Shown: one piece after another, positions 11,390 to 22,009 of the stretch
Position numbering within the stretch: position 1 is the stretch's first letter
Layout of the letters: every line of letters starts with the position of its first letter
Assembly (NCBI GenBank): GCA_014843695.1
Contig: CM026402.1
Span: 14,985,374-15,049,373 of the forward strand
Source: Archivesica marissinica
Lineage: Eukaryota > Mollusca > Bivalvia > Venerida > Vesicomyidae
DNA: 64,000 nucleotides
Reading direction: 5' to 3'
Notes under the pieces: model-generated
What the model was told of the DNA's origin: nothing
Database searches by the model: none
What the model saw: only the letters and a program-made list of their open reading frames with translations
Position numbers and translations under genes: made by a program

Positions 11390-11630
11390 TTAACCCTTTC
11401 AACACCACAGACCTCTAAATAGGCTTACAAAAAGTGTAGATCCAGATGAGCCGGCTCGTGACGAGCCGTCTCATCAGGATCTGCACTTTTTGCCAGTGAT
11501 ATGACTATTTTTAGACATAATTACCCATTTTGATAAATGAACTTGTCCAAATGTGATTTTCTGATTCATTTATTGGTTTATGAATATCATGGACCAGTCC
11601 ATGTGAGTTACTTGGTGTTGAAAGGGTTAA
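11390..11630 (+). mobile_element. piggyBac-like MITE (family P1)
   Basis: TTAA at 11390-11393 and 11627-11630. Termini CCCTTTCAACACCA and TGGTGTTGAAAGGG are inverted repeats (second copy with one mismatch). TTAA target sites and CCCTTT termini are piggyBac hallmarks. The central palindrome 'atgagccggctcgt' / 'acgagccgtctcat' lies in a larger hairpin flanked by 'agtgtagatcc' and 'ggatctgcact'. Other copies: 12665-12908, 16037-16280, 20671-20923, 54553-55666. Confidence 0.8.
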
Positions 11631-11695
11631 GCTGTGTGACTAGGACTGTAAAACTATGTATGATAATGAACTATTCCTTGTATTGGCAAGTACGC

Positions 11696-11942
11696 TTAAC
11701 CCTTTCCCTCATAGAATCACCTCTTGACGCCATTACCAATACAATATACATCGACAATGTAGTAGCCAAACCAATGTTCATAATAAAGGTCAGATGCTCG
11801 TGTAGTCCCAGTAATACCTATGGAGGTGGGATAGATATGGCAACTACCAGTACTTATCCACTGCACGATAGCTAAATGGCTGTCGTTTTGTATGGAGATA
11901 TAATAGTAAATTAACCTAAATCTCTATGAAGGAAAGGGTTAA
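11696..11942. mobile_element. piggyBac-like MITE (family P2)
   Basis: TTAA at 11696-11699 and 11939-11942. Termini CCCTTTCCCTCATAGA and TCTATGAAGGAAAGGG are inverted repeats. The interior is unrelated to P1. It lies 65 bp from the P1 copy at 11390-11630. A 112-codon frame at 11537-11875 crosses both elements and is not a gene. Confidence 0.75.
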
Positions 11943-12128
11943 TCTATGGTTGGTGGTGAATACAGTATTACTTTCCTGTAATAAATGTGCATCATAAATG
12001 TTGATTAATCACATTCAAGTCGTATTTCTTGTACAAACTGATTGCCACAATTTCTAATAAGGTTGTTATCGTGTAAGTGTACTTGTAAAACGATTATTAC
12101 CCGAGTAAGTGACTCTGTAAAGAACTTG

Positions 12129-12366
12129 TGGAAGTCGTGATAGCGCAGTGGATGCACGTTCGCTTCAGGTGCGAAAGGTCCGGAGTTCGAGCCCCGCTGG
12201 AGCCGTTACGATTGTGCCCTTAGGCAAGGCATTTAAATTCCACGTTGCCTCTTCTCTCTCCCTCGTGGCGATGGATTCCATCAGGAATGAGGTCTCGAGA
12301 GTGATTAATATAAGTTGAAATAACTTGTTTCGCAATCGAGCTAAAATAAATTTGTATAAACTAAAG
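12129..12366 (+). mobile_element. SINE family B, best full-length copy
   Basis: Head 'tggaagtcgtgatagcgcag' (A box TAGCGCAGTGG), 'gttcgagccccgctgg' (B box), body 'cgattgtgcccttaggcaag' and 'ggtctcgagagtgattaata', 3' end 'cgagctaaaataaatttgta'. It serves as the reference for the copies at 6831, 10154, 14841, 52013, 58949 and 60577. 12367-12664 contains only a short remnant (12537-12590) of the TIR family seen at 59381-59678. Confidence 0.88.
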
Positions 12367-12664
12367 AACTGCAATGAATGAAAGACATTTCAAATGTACT
12401 CGGGAGGATTTTATGACTATCCTAGTCTTGGTTTAGATACCGATAAATGCCGTTCTGCTTTGTCCACGACCACTCGCATTCTAGGCACGTGATCGTAATT
12501 TAGGTAAGTTCTAAAAATAGCGCACTGTATGCAAATATTAAGGAACCAAACGCGCGCTTTCTCATTTCTCCCAAAATTTCTGACGTATGATGAACTTTGA
12601 TATTAGCATGATTTATTAACATAAATAACTGAACACTTGCATACAGGAATATGACTTATTAATA

Positions 12665-12908
12665 TTAACCCTTTCAACACTATAGACCTCTAAATAGGCT
12701 TACAAAAAGTGTAGATTCCGATGAGCTGGCTAGTTATCACGAACCGTCTCGTCAGGATCTGCACCTTATGCCAGTAATATTATTATTTTTAGACAAAATT
12801 ACCCATTTTGATAAATGAACTGGCCCAATTGTAATTTTCTTATTAATTTATTGGTCTAAAAATATCATGCGCCGGTCCATGTCAGTTACTTGGTGTTGAA
12901 TGGGTTAA
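12665..12908 (+). mobile_element. piggyBac-like MITE (family P1)
   Basis: TTAA at both ends (12665-12668, 12905-12908), termini 'ccctttcaacact' and 'ggtgttgaatggg'. The internal palindrome is partly decayed ('gagctggctagttatcacga'). Same orientation as 11390-11630. Confidence 0.8.
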
Positions 12909-13263
12909 AACGTTACTTGTTAAGATTATGATTATGTAAAGTTTATTTTGATACTTGTGCATGGTTGTTTCAGGCTGTTTCTGATTGTGCAAACCTGTGT
13001 GTTTGTGTAGAGTCTTCCATTATGTATATGTCCAATTGTGTGTCAAATGTACATAAACTCAAAAGTCAAGGAAATGTGATATTTCTTTGAATTAGATATT
13101 TGTATTTGCAAGCGTTTTACATAGAACATTTTCTGGGTGCCAATATATGCATTTATAACTTATGAGAATGCTGTAGCAAGTTCTTTGTTACTCGATTTTA
13201 TTCAATCTTGGTCACAAATGTACATTTTGATCACTATTTTTACAATCGTACCCTTTAGCATTA

Positions 13264-13560
13264 ACCGTACATACTCGCCTATAAGACAAGATTTTTGCCA
13301 CCAGATTATTTGTCTTAAAGTGGCTTCCCATCTTATAAGTGAGTGCTAAAATAAACAAATTTATATGTTATAAATGGTATTCATAATTCTCTTTTCGAAA
13401 AAAATGCACTTGAAATTTCTTGCACTTGCACTGACCAAACCTGCAATTTATACTTGTGTCTTGTGTCCATTTTATCAACCCGGCTTATATATAAGTGCAT
13501 GCCAAAACCCACAGATTTCAGGACCAAAGTAGTGGGTCATCTTATAGGAGTATGGACGGT
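13264..13560. mobile_element. TIR DNA element (family S), 297 bp with 5-bp target duplication
   Basis: Left end ACCGTACATACTCGCCTATA and right end TATAGGAGTATGGACGGT are imperfect inverted repeats. Flanked by CATTA at 13259-13263 and 13561-13565. Non-coding. A 5-bp duplication is unusual among common superfamilies (Transib makes 5-bp ones), but the termini do not let me assign it. Confidence 0.65.
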
Positions 13561-13705
13561 CATTATGTGAAATTGCAATATAAATGCAGCTGTAGTGTCC
13601 TCCGTAGCACCAGTGTTTCATACTGTGTTTATGTGACTACAGGGTGTCCAAATGAGCACGTTTAATAGAGTGAACGTAACGGCCATTGTTAGTGAACGTA
13701 ACATA

Positions 13706-14400
13706 CAGTCAGTCGCAAAAGTTAGCATACATGAATATAATCGTAAATAATTTGATTATCAAAAACCTTCCAAGTTTGGCAGGTATATAAAAGGACGCAA
13801 GTGTGACAAGCTCGTAAATCATGTATCATGAATATTCAGTAAGATAATGAATTGGGCATGACACTACACAAATCAGAATCTCAATAGCGCATATGGATGC
13901 CATTGGCTGCTAGATATGCCACACATCACCGTCGCATAGAGTCGTCTCGTGGTTCTAACCATCGTTTCGACCAATTAGAAGCGACGTCTCAGCTGTGACG
14001 TTCTGTCATCGTGTCAGCACACAGGGTACTGCCGCTTCTAGTGAGATCTTTCACAGCGCCAGTCTGTTGATACTTTATTTCCAAACAATGTATCGTCGTT
14101 CTCGTGCAGTTAAAATGTGCGACAACGGCATCTTAAGCTCTTCGGCACACAGCATCCCGATTGGCTCGCAATGCTGATTTTCAGTTAAGCGTTCCAAATC
14201 ATGTATTAATAATGAACGCTTAACGAAACATTAATATCGGAATACACGTGCATCGAGGCGATACGGATCAATTCCTATCATCCAAAATTCTTGTACACAT
14301 GCCGGAGTATGTGTAAACATACAATTTACCAAATCGTGAAATCTACAAAGGCACCAAAGATATGGGCATCTAAAACGATGTATTCTTTCGTGACTGACTG
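13706..14400 (-). pseudogene. Tc1/mariner element with decayed transposase fragment
   Basis: Termini CAGTCAGTCGCAAAAG (13706) and its inverse ending in TGACTGACTG (14400) are flanked by TA at 13704-13705 and 14401-14402, the Tc1/mariner target site. On the minus strand, between about 14180 and 13900, short segments in different frames resemble the DNA-binding region of Tc1-like transposases ('YQQTGAVKDLTRSG' and nearby). They are broken by frameshifts and stops. The element is about 695 bp, much shorter than an intact Tc1 (about 1.6 kb), and is a dead internal-deletion copy. 14401-14840 shows nothing else recognised. Confidence 0.65.
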
Positions 14401-14840
14401 TAATACGGTATATAGATTATAAGATAAGAATATGACCATGTATGAATGATTAGGTTTGCCATCCTCAATGTTGGTATGTTTGTGTCTAATATCAAACTTT
14501 GTTTTTATTTCTGTGCATTCTCAGTAGGACATTCAATGAATTGTTTCAATGCTACCTCGAGAACTCCCATATTCAACACAGTTTCCAGTTAAAAATATAT
14601 AACAGATCAAGATTTATTGGTTTCCGTGTATTGCGGTATGCTTCACTGACTGAACACTGAATGCTATGTTTAACCATGAGTGACGGTCGCTAGCCGCAAA
14701 TGAAGATGGATAGATTTCTATGTTCACGCGTGAAATATAATTAACTTAAGTAAACCTATTTTTATTTTTTTATGTTGGAACTGATTTTCATAATAGATAA
14801 CGATGTTAAACATTGTTATAGGTCAGGCAGAGTGAGTCTG

Positions 14841-15078
14841 TGGAAGTCGTGATAGCAGTGGTAGCATGTTCTCTGATGGTGCGAAAGATCCGGAGTTCGA
14901 GCCCCACTGGAGCCGTTATGATTGTGTCCTTAGGCAAGGCAATTAAATTCCATGTTGCCTCTTCTCTCTCCCTTGTGACGATGGATTCCATCAATAATGA
15001 GGTCTCGAGAGTGATTTATATAAGTTGTAAGAACTTGTTTCACAATCTAGCTAAAGTAAATTTGTATTAAATAAACTA
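14841..15078 (+). mobile_element. SINE family B
   Basis: Head 'tggaagtcgtgatagcagtg', B box 'gttcgagccccactgg', 3' end 'ctaaagtaaatttgtatta'. More diverged than 12129-12366, so an older copy. Confidence 0.82.
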
Positions 15079-15290
15079 GAGTGTAAAATTGTTTCTGAGA
15101 AACACAAGCATAAAAGTAATATTCCACCGCTTCTAACCAATGAGACAACATGTTTCATTTCACTCATAAATTTCTGTATTTTACCGAAAAGCATAAAATA
15201 GAGCATAATATTTTTTCTAAACCCGTGTAGAATATATAGTAGAACTATTGTTAAAAGTGTAATGTGTTGTTAATATTAAATTAATCTATT

Positions 15291-15412
15291 ACGGGTCTCC
15301 GTGGTTTGATTCTCATTGGGTTTGTAAAAGCTATCCAACTGGCTTGCAGAAGGTTGATTGTTCTACCCGGTGTCTGAAATACTGTGCGACAATAAAAGCT
15401 GGAGAGTACTAC
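15291..15412 (+). mobile_element. SINE family F, short diverged copy
   Basis: Shares 'aagctatccaactggcttgc', 'agaaggttgattgttctacc' and 'ataaaagctggagagt' with the SINE body at 5503-6465. The internal segment is unexpanded, so this copy shows the state before array growth. Confidence 0.6.
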
Positions 15413-15510
15413 AAACTAACTTGTTTCATTGACCAACAGTGCAACCATTATGAATTTAAATCAAAATACACCAAATTTAGACATTGCAAATGCAGCATAG
15501 TCGCTGATTT

Positions 15511-15722
15511 GTATGCCACTGAAACCTATCATCACTGATGGTCATGGGTTGGAGACCCACTCAGACCATGTCTCTTTATACGAAAAAGTTGGCAGTTTGT
15601 TATGGAGGTTGGTGCACAAAATATTTGTTAACCGATGGAGCCTGCCCAGGAAAGGTGTTGTTAGGTATACTGCCCGTCGCTCATATGGGCAAACGTTAGC
15701 GACGATAAATAAACTTGAAAAT
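15511..15722 (+). mobile_element. SINE family D, 5'-truncated, variant 3' end
   Basis: Starts in the tRNA-like head at 'tgtatgccactgaaacctat'; body 'acgaaaaagttggcagtttg' and 'cctgcccaggaaaggtgttg'. The 3' end 'gcgacgataaataaacttga' is of the SINE A type rather than the usual family D tail, suggesting a chimeric or older subfamily. 15723-16036 is unrecognised. Confidence 0.65.
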
Positions 15723-16036
15723 TATTGAGGCCACTACTACCTTACCAATGCATGATTATAAGATGATTGGATCACTTGTGTCTTGCTGCATCTTGGTGCC
15801 ACCAGGTGTGAACATTTTTGTTTCATATTTCTTTTCTTTTTTTCATTGTAAAATGAGATGTGAAGCCAACATGTTCGTTCCTGTTTCGCACCATATACCA
15901 TCAAGTGTTTCTGAGCTTTAATGCCCAACTTGACCACAACAGCAACACTCCAGTGTAACTTGGCTTCTGGAACCTTTTCAGACACCTTATAGTTGACGCT
16001 TGTTAGTCCGGATATCTATTCATCCCAGTGTCCGTC

Positions 16037-16280
16037 TTAACCCATTCAACACCAAGTAACTGACATGGACTGGTCCATGATATTTTTAGACCAATAAATT
16101 AATAACAAAATTACATTTGGATCAGTTCATTTATCAAAATGGGTAATTTTGTTTCTAAAAATAGTTATATTACTTGAAAAAAGTGCAGATCCTGATGAGA
16201 CGGCTCATTACGAGCCGGCTCATCTGGATCTACACGTTTTTGTAAGCCAATTTAGAGGTCTGTGGTGTTGAAAGGGTTAA
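16037..16280 (-). mobile_element. piggyBac-like MITE (family P1)
   Basis: TTAA at 16037-16040 and 16277-16280, inverted relative to the copy at 11390. Termini 'cccattcaacaccaag' and 'gtggtgttgaaaggg'. The hairpin 'gagacggctcattacgagcc' is retained. Its unoccupied central sequence 'tttctaaaaatagtt' gives the empty-site reference for the hAT insertion at 54671. Confidence 0.82.
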
Positions 16281-17794
16281 AGAGAAACATAAGAATTAAG
16301 AAATCTCTTCAATGTGTTCCATTGCCACGTACAACTTTTGTTTGCTAAGTGGTAACTCTTTCATTTGAGAACAAAGGACAGGCAAGTGTGTAAAGACCCT
16401 GCACACGACTGGCAAACTGTGGCCATGAGGTGGAGGTGGTATTTAGCATGGGTTGGGCTTTACCACCACATACACCAAGTGTATCATAGTCTATCGCCAC
16501 AGTAATAACTTGCAAAATACTGGACACTATTTCAGAAAAATAAGATAGTACTCTATGGTATACGTAAATTATGTTTTACAAAGAAGTCTTGTTTTGTAGT
16601 AAAAATTATTATTTATTATAACCCCACAAGACAGTTAGAACTAAAAATCTACAGATTTTGGGATCATAGGCTTTATGCAGTACCCTGAATCGGGTCAGGT
16701 TCCAATAATCAACCTGAGATACCGGTAGAACAAGAGTTTTCTTCATTTCATTACGTGTTATTCCACATCTTATTGTGAATTAACCAGTAATACATGCAGA
16801 GGATATTTGTGTTCATTAGTGTAAGATAGGAATTTATTTCATCAAGTGATCACCGAAATTTGTATGTCTAACTCTACTTGTAGAAGAATAGAAGAATTAA
16901 AATCCTATCTTGCACTATTAAGCACAACATTTCTTTTTCTTTTATGATTTCCAATGATATTAACTAACATAATAATATGTAATCAGATTTTATTCATTTT
17001 AACTGTCCCTGCTGGGAGCCTCATATCACTACAATACACAACTGCACAATCACATTTGTTAGCGCGAACGTTCCCAATAAAAAATGGTTCTGGTATAATT
17101 TTCAAGTTTGCTCTCGATATTAAAAATGACCAAGACAAAACAATTTCATTAGAACATATTACTTTATCAATATACTTAACTGTTTTTGATTGTCAGAAAA
17201 TATTAATTTTAACTGCTGCTGAGCATTTCACTACAATACACAACCACACAACCACTTGTTTGTATGAACGTTTGCTCTCAATATTAAAAATGACAAGGCA
17301 AAACAATTTCATTAGAACATATTACACATACTTTATCATTATAATTAACTGTTTTTGATTGTCAGGAAATAGCTTAAAATACATCCAACTGTAGAGGATT
17401 ACGAAACACAAGCAGTTTCAGAGTACAGTACATGTAAATGCCATTGGAAAGCGTAAGAGAACAAATATTCTTTTATATATATATATATATTATCCCATAT
17501 TTTTTCCCCAATTTTCAAATGTTGGCATTGCTGTCATTAATGAGTGTATTATATTATGCACTGTTTTTTGTGTTTCATATTTAGCATTGTACATGTAATG
17601 TAACTGTTTAGCTCAGTGTTACATAGATTTTAAGTTAGTTGTAACAAGACAGTTGTAAAATAACACAGCACATAGGATGATCAAACGAAATAAAGAAATA
17701 TTACTATACTTGTGTTGTTGTTGTTGTTGTTGTTGTTAAATTATCATAAATTATCAAATCATGGACGATGAGTTGATGACACATAAATGTTCAA
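16281..17794. other. AT-rich region without a recognised gene; local duplication and microsatellites
   Basis: The only structure seen is a direct duplication of roughly 200 bp around 16990-17365, with 'atattaaaaatgac', 'acaatttcattagaacatat' and 'aactgtttttgattgtcag' each occurring twice. There is also an (AT)n tract near 17479-17490 and a (GTT)n tract at 17714-17737. A 134-codon open frame at 16954-17358 covers the duplication and resembles no protein I know. Confidence 0.6.
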
Positions 17795-18009
17795 TCACTG
17801 ATGGTCACGGGTTCGAGCCCCGCTCAGGCCGTGTCTCATTTATATGAAAAAGTTGGCAGTTTCTTACGGAGGTTGGTGCACCCAAGTACTAGTTAACCGC
17901 TGGAGCCTGCCCAGGAAAGGTGTTGTTAAGTAAACTGCCTGCCGGCGATATAGCCCAAAATGGTGCTGATGCAGACGTAAAACCCGAAATATAATAATAT
18001 AACATAACT
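17795..18009 (+). mobile_element. SINE family D, 5'-truncated
   Basis: B box 'gggttcgagccccgctcagg', body 'atgaaaaagttggcagtttc' and 'cctgcccaggaaaggtgttg', 3' end 'aatggtgctgatgcagacgt' and 'aaaacccgaaatataat'. It is immediately followed by the 75-bp array. Confidence 0.75.
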
Positions 18010-18010
18010 G

Positions 18011-18245
18011 TTCAATAAACCTGACATAATGTCATTGACTGCAGTGAATATCTATATGTTAACATTGCTGTCATTAAACACGGGTCACAATAAACCTGAC
18101 ATAATGTCATTGACTGCAGTGAATATCTATATGTTAACATTGCTGTCATTAAACACGGGTCACAATAAACCTGACATAATGTCATTGACTGCAGTGAATA
18201 TCTATATGTTAACATTGCTGTCATTAAACACGGGTCACAAAAACC
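18011..18245. repeat. 75-bp tandem repeat, 3 units
   Basis: Period 75 bp ('cctgacataatgtcattgac' at 18020, 18095 and 18170). A fourth fragment, 'ctgacataatgtcactgact', lies at 18580-18608 beyond the inserted SINE A, so the SINE probably landed in or beside the array. Confidence 0.9.
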
Positions 18246-18293
18246 TGAGAGAACTCTGCACACTTATAGGTAAGTAAGGCCAGAAACGCATCA

Positions 18294-18578
18294 GACGGAT
18301 CTGTAGTCCAGTGGTAACACGCAGGACTGGTAATCCAGGGATCGCAGGTTTGAACCCCCATCTGACCCTAATAAAATTAACAGTCTTTCAGTTGGGACTT
18401 TAAGCTGAGGTCTCGTGCCGGTGCTGTACACCGTGCACGTAAAAGAACCAGAGGAGACTCTGGAATGGGTCTCTGTATCATTGCACTAGCCTCCAAAAAT
18501 CTAAAATGACTAATCTCTTCAGGAGGTATCACTCATATGGACAATCGGTAGCGACGATAAATAAATGTAAAACACACA
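18294..18578 (+). mobile_element. tRNA-derived SINE (family A)
   Basis: Head 'ggatctgtagtccagtggta' and 'aggtttgaacccccatctga'; body 'gtgcacgtaaaagaaccaga', then 'gactctggaatgggtctctg'; 3' end 'agcgacgataaataaatgta'. 18609-19042 holds no other recognised element. Confidence 0.85.
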
Positions 18579-19042
18579 CTGACATAATGTCACTGACTGC
18601 AGTGAATATAGAACATGAAAATAGAAACATAATTAAAACAAGAGATACTGGATGGCATAGTGACTTCTGAACCGACCATATATTTATTCAACTCTTGTAG
18701 CCTAATCTATGGCCGGGCTGAGCATTCAAATAGTATTACCAACTTGCACAAAATAAACACCTTAGTTTATGAAACATCCGCGCTAACAAAACATCTTAGT
18801 AAGCTCGCCCACATGGTTCGCCAGCTGCGAGGGTAAATAAGATCATTCATCATCATTGACTGCAGCAAAAATATTACCAAACTAAAATCCAGTAACATAG
18901 TTTGTGTTGGTCAACTGCAGCATAAGTCGTACAGCATAAATTCTTTACGAATGTTTGCATGCAATAAATTACGGATATTTATCTGTTTTGCAGCGGAAAT
19001 ATCCATTGATACCGCTTATCTATAATATCGTGTGTGTGTGTG

Positions 19043-19172
19043 TGTTACGTTTATTATCATCGCTACCAGTTTCCCATGAGCGACTACTCCTGAAGATATT
19101 AGTCATTTTTATTTTGGAGGATAGTGCAATGATACAGAGTCTGCTTGTGCTATTTTACGTGCACGGTGTATG
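19043..19172 (-). mobile_element. SINE family A, truncated
   Basis: Reverse-oriented 3' part: 'gtttattatcatcgctacca', 'gagcgactactcctgaagat' and 'ttacgtgcacggtgta'. It runs straight into the SINE E fragment at 19173, so one inserted into or recombined with the other. Confidence 0.65.
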
Positions 19173-20530
19173 TATGTATGTTCCATTAATGTCAAACCAC
19201 TTGCGGGGACCTAGACGTGTTTTCCTGGATAGGCTTATGTAACCTAAGCGGTTTACCAGTGCTAAGCACTGTGTAAGGTGCCTTACTCAATGACACTACA
19301 TACTATCTATCTTCCTATTAGTCAAACCCCTGATGGGGACCTTAGACTTTGACGCGCGTCAACTGACAAGAATGTTAGTAAGAGATGAAATAAAAGATGA
19401 TAAAAAGAATGATGTTAGGTTGGTTAAAAACAGGTTAAGAACAGGGCAGGTTTATTTAGGGAGAAACATGTTCAATCCGACTTGCAGCCAGACTGAACTG
19501 TGGGCCAGACAAGGTGACAATATCTGGGGGCAAAGCATTCCAGTGGACAATGGTTCTTGGAAAGAAGGAATATTTATGGTAGTCAGTCACTGTTTGGATC
19601 TGTCGGAATGCTTGGGAATGGGATGTTCTGGAAGATCTTGTATTTGGGGTAAGGTAGTTTTCAGCTTGAATGGCAACTTGGTTATGGAGGATGTTGTGGA
19701 ACATAACCAATCTTTGGTCGATGCGACGAAGGTCAAGGCGTCTCCAATTTAGGGAGTTCAACATTTCTGTGACACTGGACGTTCGGCCGTAGTCTTGTTT
19801 GGCCCAGCGGGCAGCTCTGCGCTGTACAGACTCAAGCTGGTCTATGAGAACTGCCGTATACGGTGACCAAATCGTGGAGCTATACTCAAGCTGGGGCCTT
19901 ACCAGTGTCTTGTATGCTGTTGATTTTAACCTTTCTGAGTGTACTTTGATGTTTCGTCTTAGAAAACCCAATGTTTGACTTGCTTTTTTGCTGATGTTGT
20001 CTATGTGTTTGTTAAAGTTTAAATCACTTGATATTGTTACTCCCAGGTATTTTGCTGAAGAAACAGTTTCTAAGAAGGTATTATGCAGACGATATTTCGT
20101 GGATATGACTAGTTTGCGTTTGGTGATCTGAATAACCTGGCACTTTGATGGATTGAATTTCATTTCCCATTTGGATTCCCATTGTTCAAGCTGGTGTAAG
20201 TCTTGCTGTAGTAGGCTGGAATGAGAAGAAACAGTCAGAGAAAGATAAAGAGCTGTGTCATCGGCGAAGAGGCGGACTTTAGAGTGTTTGACAAAATCTG
20301 GGAGGTCATTGATGTATATGTATACGTGGCCTAACCGAGTATCAAACCCGGTGCAGGCCGTTGTATAATGTTGTTAAAACTTGTGGCCATTTGTATTTTC
20401 ATGCTATGTGTTGTATCTTTACATGTATGACATATGTACTATTGATTTGCAATAAAATATGGCTAAATGAAAACCAGGGACCCTTCTGTTCCAAATCCGA
20501 AGCTCTACCACTGGACCACGGACTCACCAA
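19173..20530 (-). mobile_element. SINE family E, interrupted by two insertions
   Basis: The three parts align in order with the intact copy at 61376-61583: 19173-19305 ('aatgtcaaaccacttgcggg' to 'gacactacata'), about 20325-20352 ('cgtggcctaaccgagtatca') and about 20478-20530 ('ttccaaatccgaagctctac'). The gaps hold a LINE fragment (about 19306-20327) and an unidentified 125-bp piece (about 20353-20477). The unidentified piece contains 'aatgttgttaaaacttgtgg', which recurs inverted near 52835-52860. Confidence 0.6.
19306..20327 (-). mobile_element. 5'-truncated non-LTR retrotransposon (jockey/CR1-like reverse transcriptase, C-terminal part)
   Basis: On the minus strand an open frame runs from about 20320 to 19456. 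It starts within the reverse transcriptase: 'YINDLPDF' then the catalytic box 'FADDTALYLS' (F-A-D-D at 20268-20257). The thumb-like segments 'KYLGVTISSDLNFNKHI', 'RPQLEYSSTIWSPY' and 'IDQLESVQRRAARW' and the terminal 'FFPRTIVHWNALPPDIV' follow. This order is typical of the 3' half of jockey/CR1-type ORF2. The endonuclease, the N-terminal RT part and ORF1 are absent, so it is immobile. The frame is intact for about 290 codons, suggesting a fairly young insertion. Confidence 0.85.
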
Positions 20531-20670
20531 CACTAGATTTTTTATAAGTCTCGTCCGAAAGACTATGATCCAAGTCATATGTAAATGTATGTATCTACTT
20601 TTATATAAATACTGTATATGTATGTAATATTACCTTTCAATTCATCGAGACACTGAATACATGAAGACCA

Positions 20671-20923
20671 TTAACCCATTCAACCCCAAGTAGCTGACAT
20701 GGACTTTTGCATCATATTTTTAGACCAATAAATTAATAAGAAAATTACCTTTGGACCAGACCAGTTCATTTATCAAAATGGGTAATTTTATTTAAAAATA
20801 GTAATAATTATTACTGGCAAAAAGTGCAGATCATGATGAGATAGCTCATGACGAGCCAGCTCATCTGGATCTACACTTTTGTAAGTATATTTAGAGGCCT
20901 GTATGTAGTGTTGAAAGGGTTAA
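20671..20923 (-). mobile_element. piggyBac-like MITE (family P1)
   Basis: TTAA at 20671-20674 and 20920-20923; termini 'cccattcaaccccaag' and 'tagtgttgaaaggg'. The hairpin 'tgagatagctcatgacgagc' is retained but diverged. Confidence 0.78.
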
Positions 20924-21065
20924 GCTTGGAAGCTATTTGTTTCGTGGATAGTGCTACCTTTCACTGCGAGGAGACTGAACAATGCAAGAGAAGTCAGCAA
21001 GCAATTCAAAGGTAACTGGAAGATTTGTTTGTGTGTGCACTAGTATTCGTGTGTATGCTTAAATA

Positions 21066-21560
21066 AGACTAAGGCAAGCGGCCAGATTCATCACTGGCGT
21101 CTACCATTCCCGAGAAGAAGGCTGCATCACAAACATGCTGCAGACACTGGAGCTCAAGAGCCTACAGTCCAGAAGGAAGGCCAAAAGACTGACGTTCCTG
21201 TACAAAGTGGTCACGGGGAAGGTGCCAGCTTTACCTTGTCACGACATACTCACACCCATAAGGGCTAAGCGAAACGTAAAAATACGTAAATTCACTGACT
21301 GTACTACTACAAACATTCTAGAAAATCAAATTACAAATAATTCAAAGTGCTTCAAAACTTTCATTTGTAAAAAAGAGCAGTATAAACAATCATTCTTCCC
21401 TAAAACAGTACTAGACTGGAATAAACTAAGTGACAATGTTGTGTGTGCAGAGACAATAGGCGGTTTCATGACAGCTCTAAATCCGCTCTACTAGACTCTC
21501 TCCCGTTGCACCTTATGCCGTAACTGGCCCGGCAACGTAGATATCCAGATCCAGATCCAG
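21066..21560 (+). mobile_element. LINE 3' fragment with (atccag)n tail
   Basis: Open from about 21066 to the stop at 21492-21494. It encodes the ORF2 C-terminus of a second, different non-LTR element: 'RQAARFITGVYHSREEG', 'LELKSLQSRRKAKRLTFLYK' and 'QSFFPKTVLDWNKLSDNV'. It ends in a short tandem tail 'atccagatccagatccag' at about 21541-21559, as in CR1/L2-like LINEs with microsatellite 3' ends. All RT catalytic motifs are missing. 21561-21888 has no recognised feature. Confidence 0.8.
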
Positions 21561-21888
21561 ACTACCCCGTACGCCCCTACTAATAGAAATGCAGGGGCGT
21601 TTAATGATACGTTATTGCGATTATAACGCTATGTAAATTACACGACAACAAATATGTCCGTACCGTTGTTCATCGTCAAATATTATCTACAAAAACACTC
21701 CAAATTTGTTTCATTCCTGGCTTGTCTCTTGATTATAACAATTCTATTTTACAGGTTTGCATATTTAAATCGTATTAACTATTTATGTATATAGCGCCGC
21801 TCCTTGTTGACATCGAAAGTGATTCGTGCTCAAATTGTTTTGTACATGTCAGCCTGGTACAAACTGGTGACGGTACAGCTTGTGGTGT

Positions 21889-21990
21889 CGGACTGTCCGT
21901 GGTAGAGAGTCCGATTTGGAATCGAAGGTTCGATACTCGGTTAGGGCACGTATGTAGTGTTCTTGAGCAAACCATCTTGCACACATTGCT
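21889..21990 (+). mobile_element. SINE family E, 3'-truncated, abutting the giant array
   Basis: Head 'ctgtccgtggtagagagtcc', 'gatttggaatcgaaggttcg' and 'gcacgtatgtagtgtt' match the reverse complement of 61376-61583 as far as 'acacattgctt'. Sequence then turns into 'gcaatccgtgctatgcacc', the first recognisable unit of the 20-bp array. Confidence 0.65.
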
Positions 21991-22009
21991 TGCAATCCGT
22001 GCTATGCAC

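Noticed and set aside
12129..12210. Possible tRNA genes at SINE heads (A and B boxes present).
   Set aside because: The heads do not form a convincing cloverleaf end, lack a terminator and are followed by SINE bodies repeated elsewhere in the window.
16954..17358. 134-codon open frame as a small gene.
   Set aside because: It lies over a local AT-rich direct duplication, has no recognisable domain and no splice or promoter evidence.
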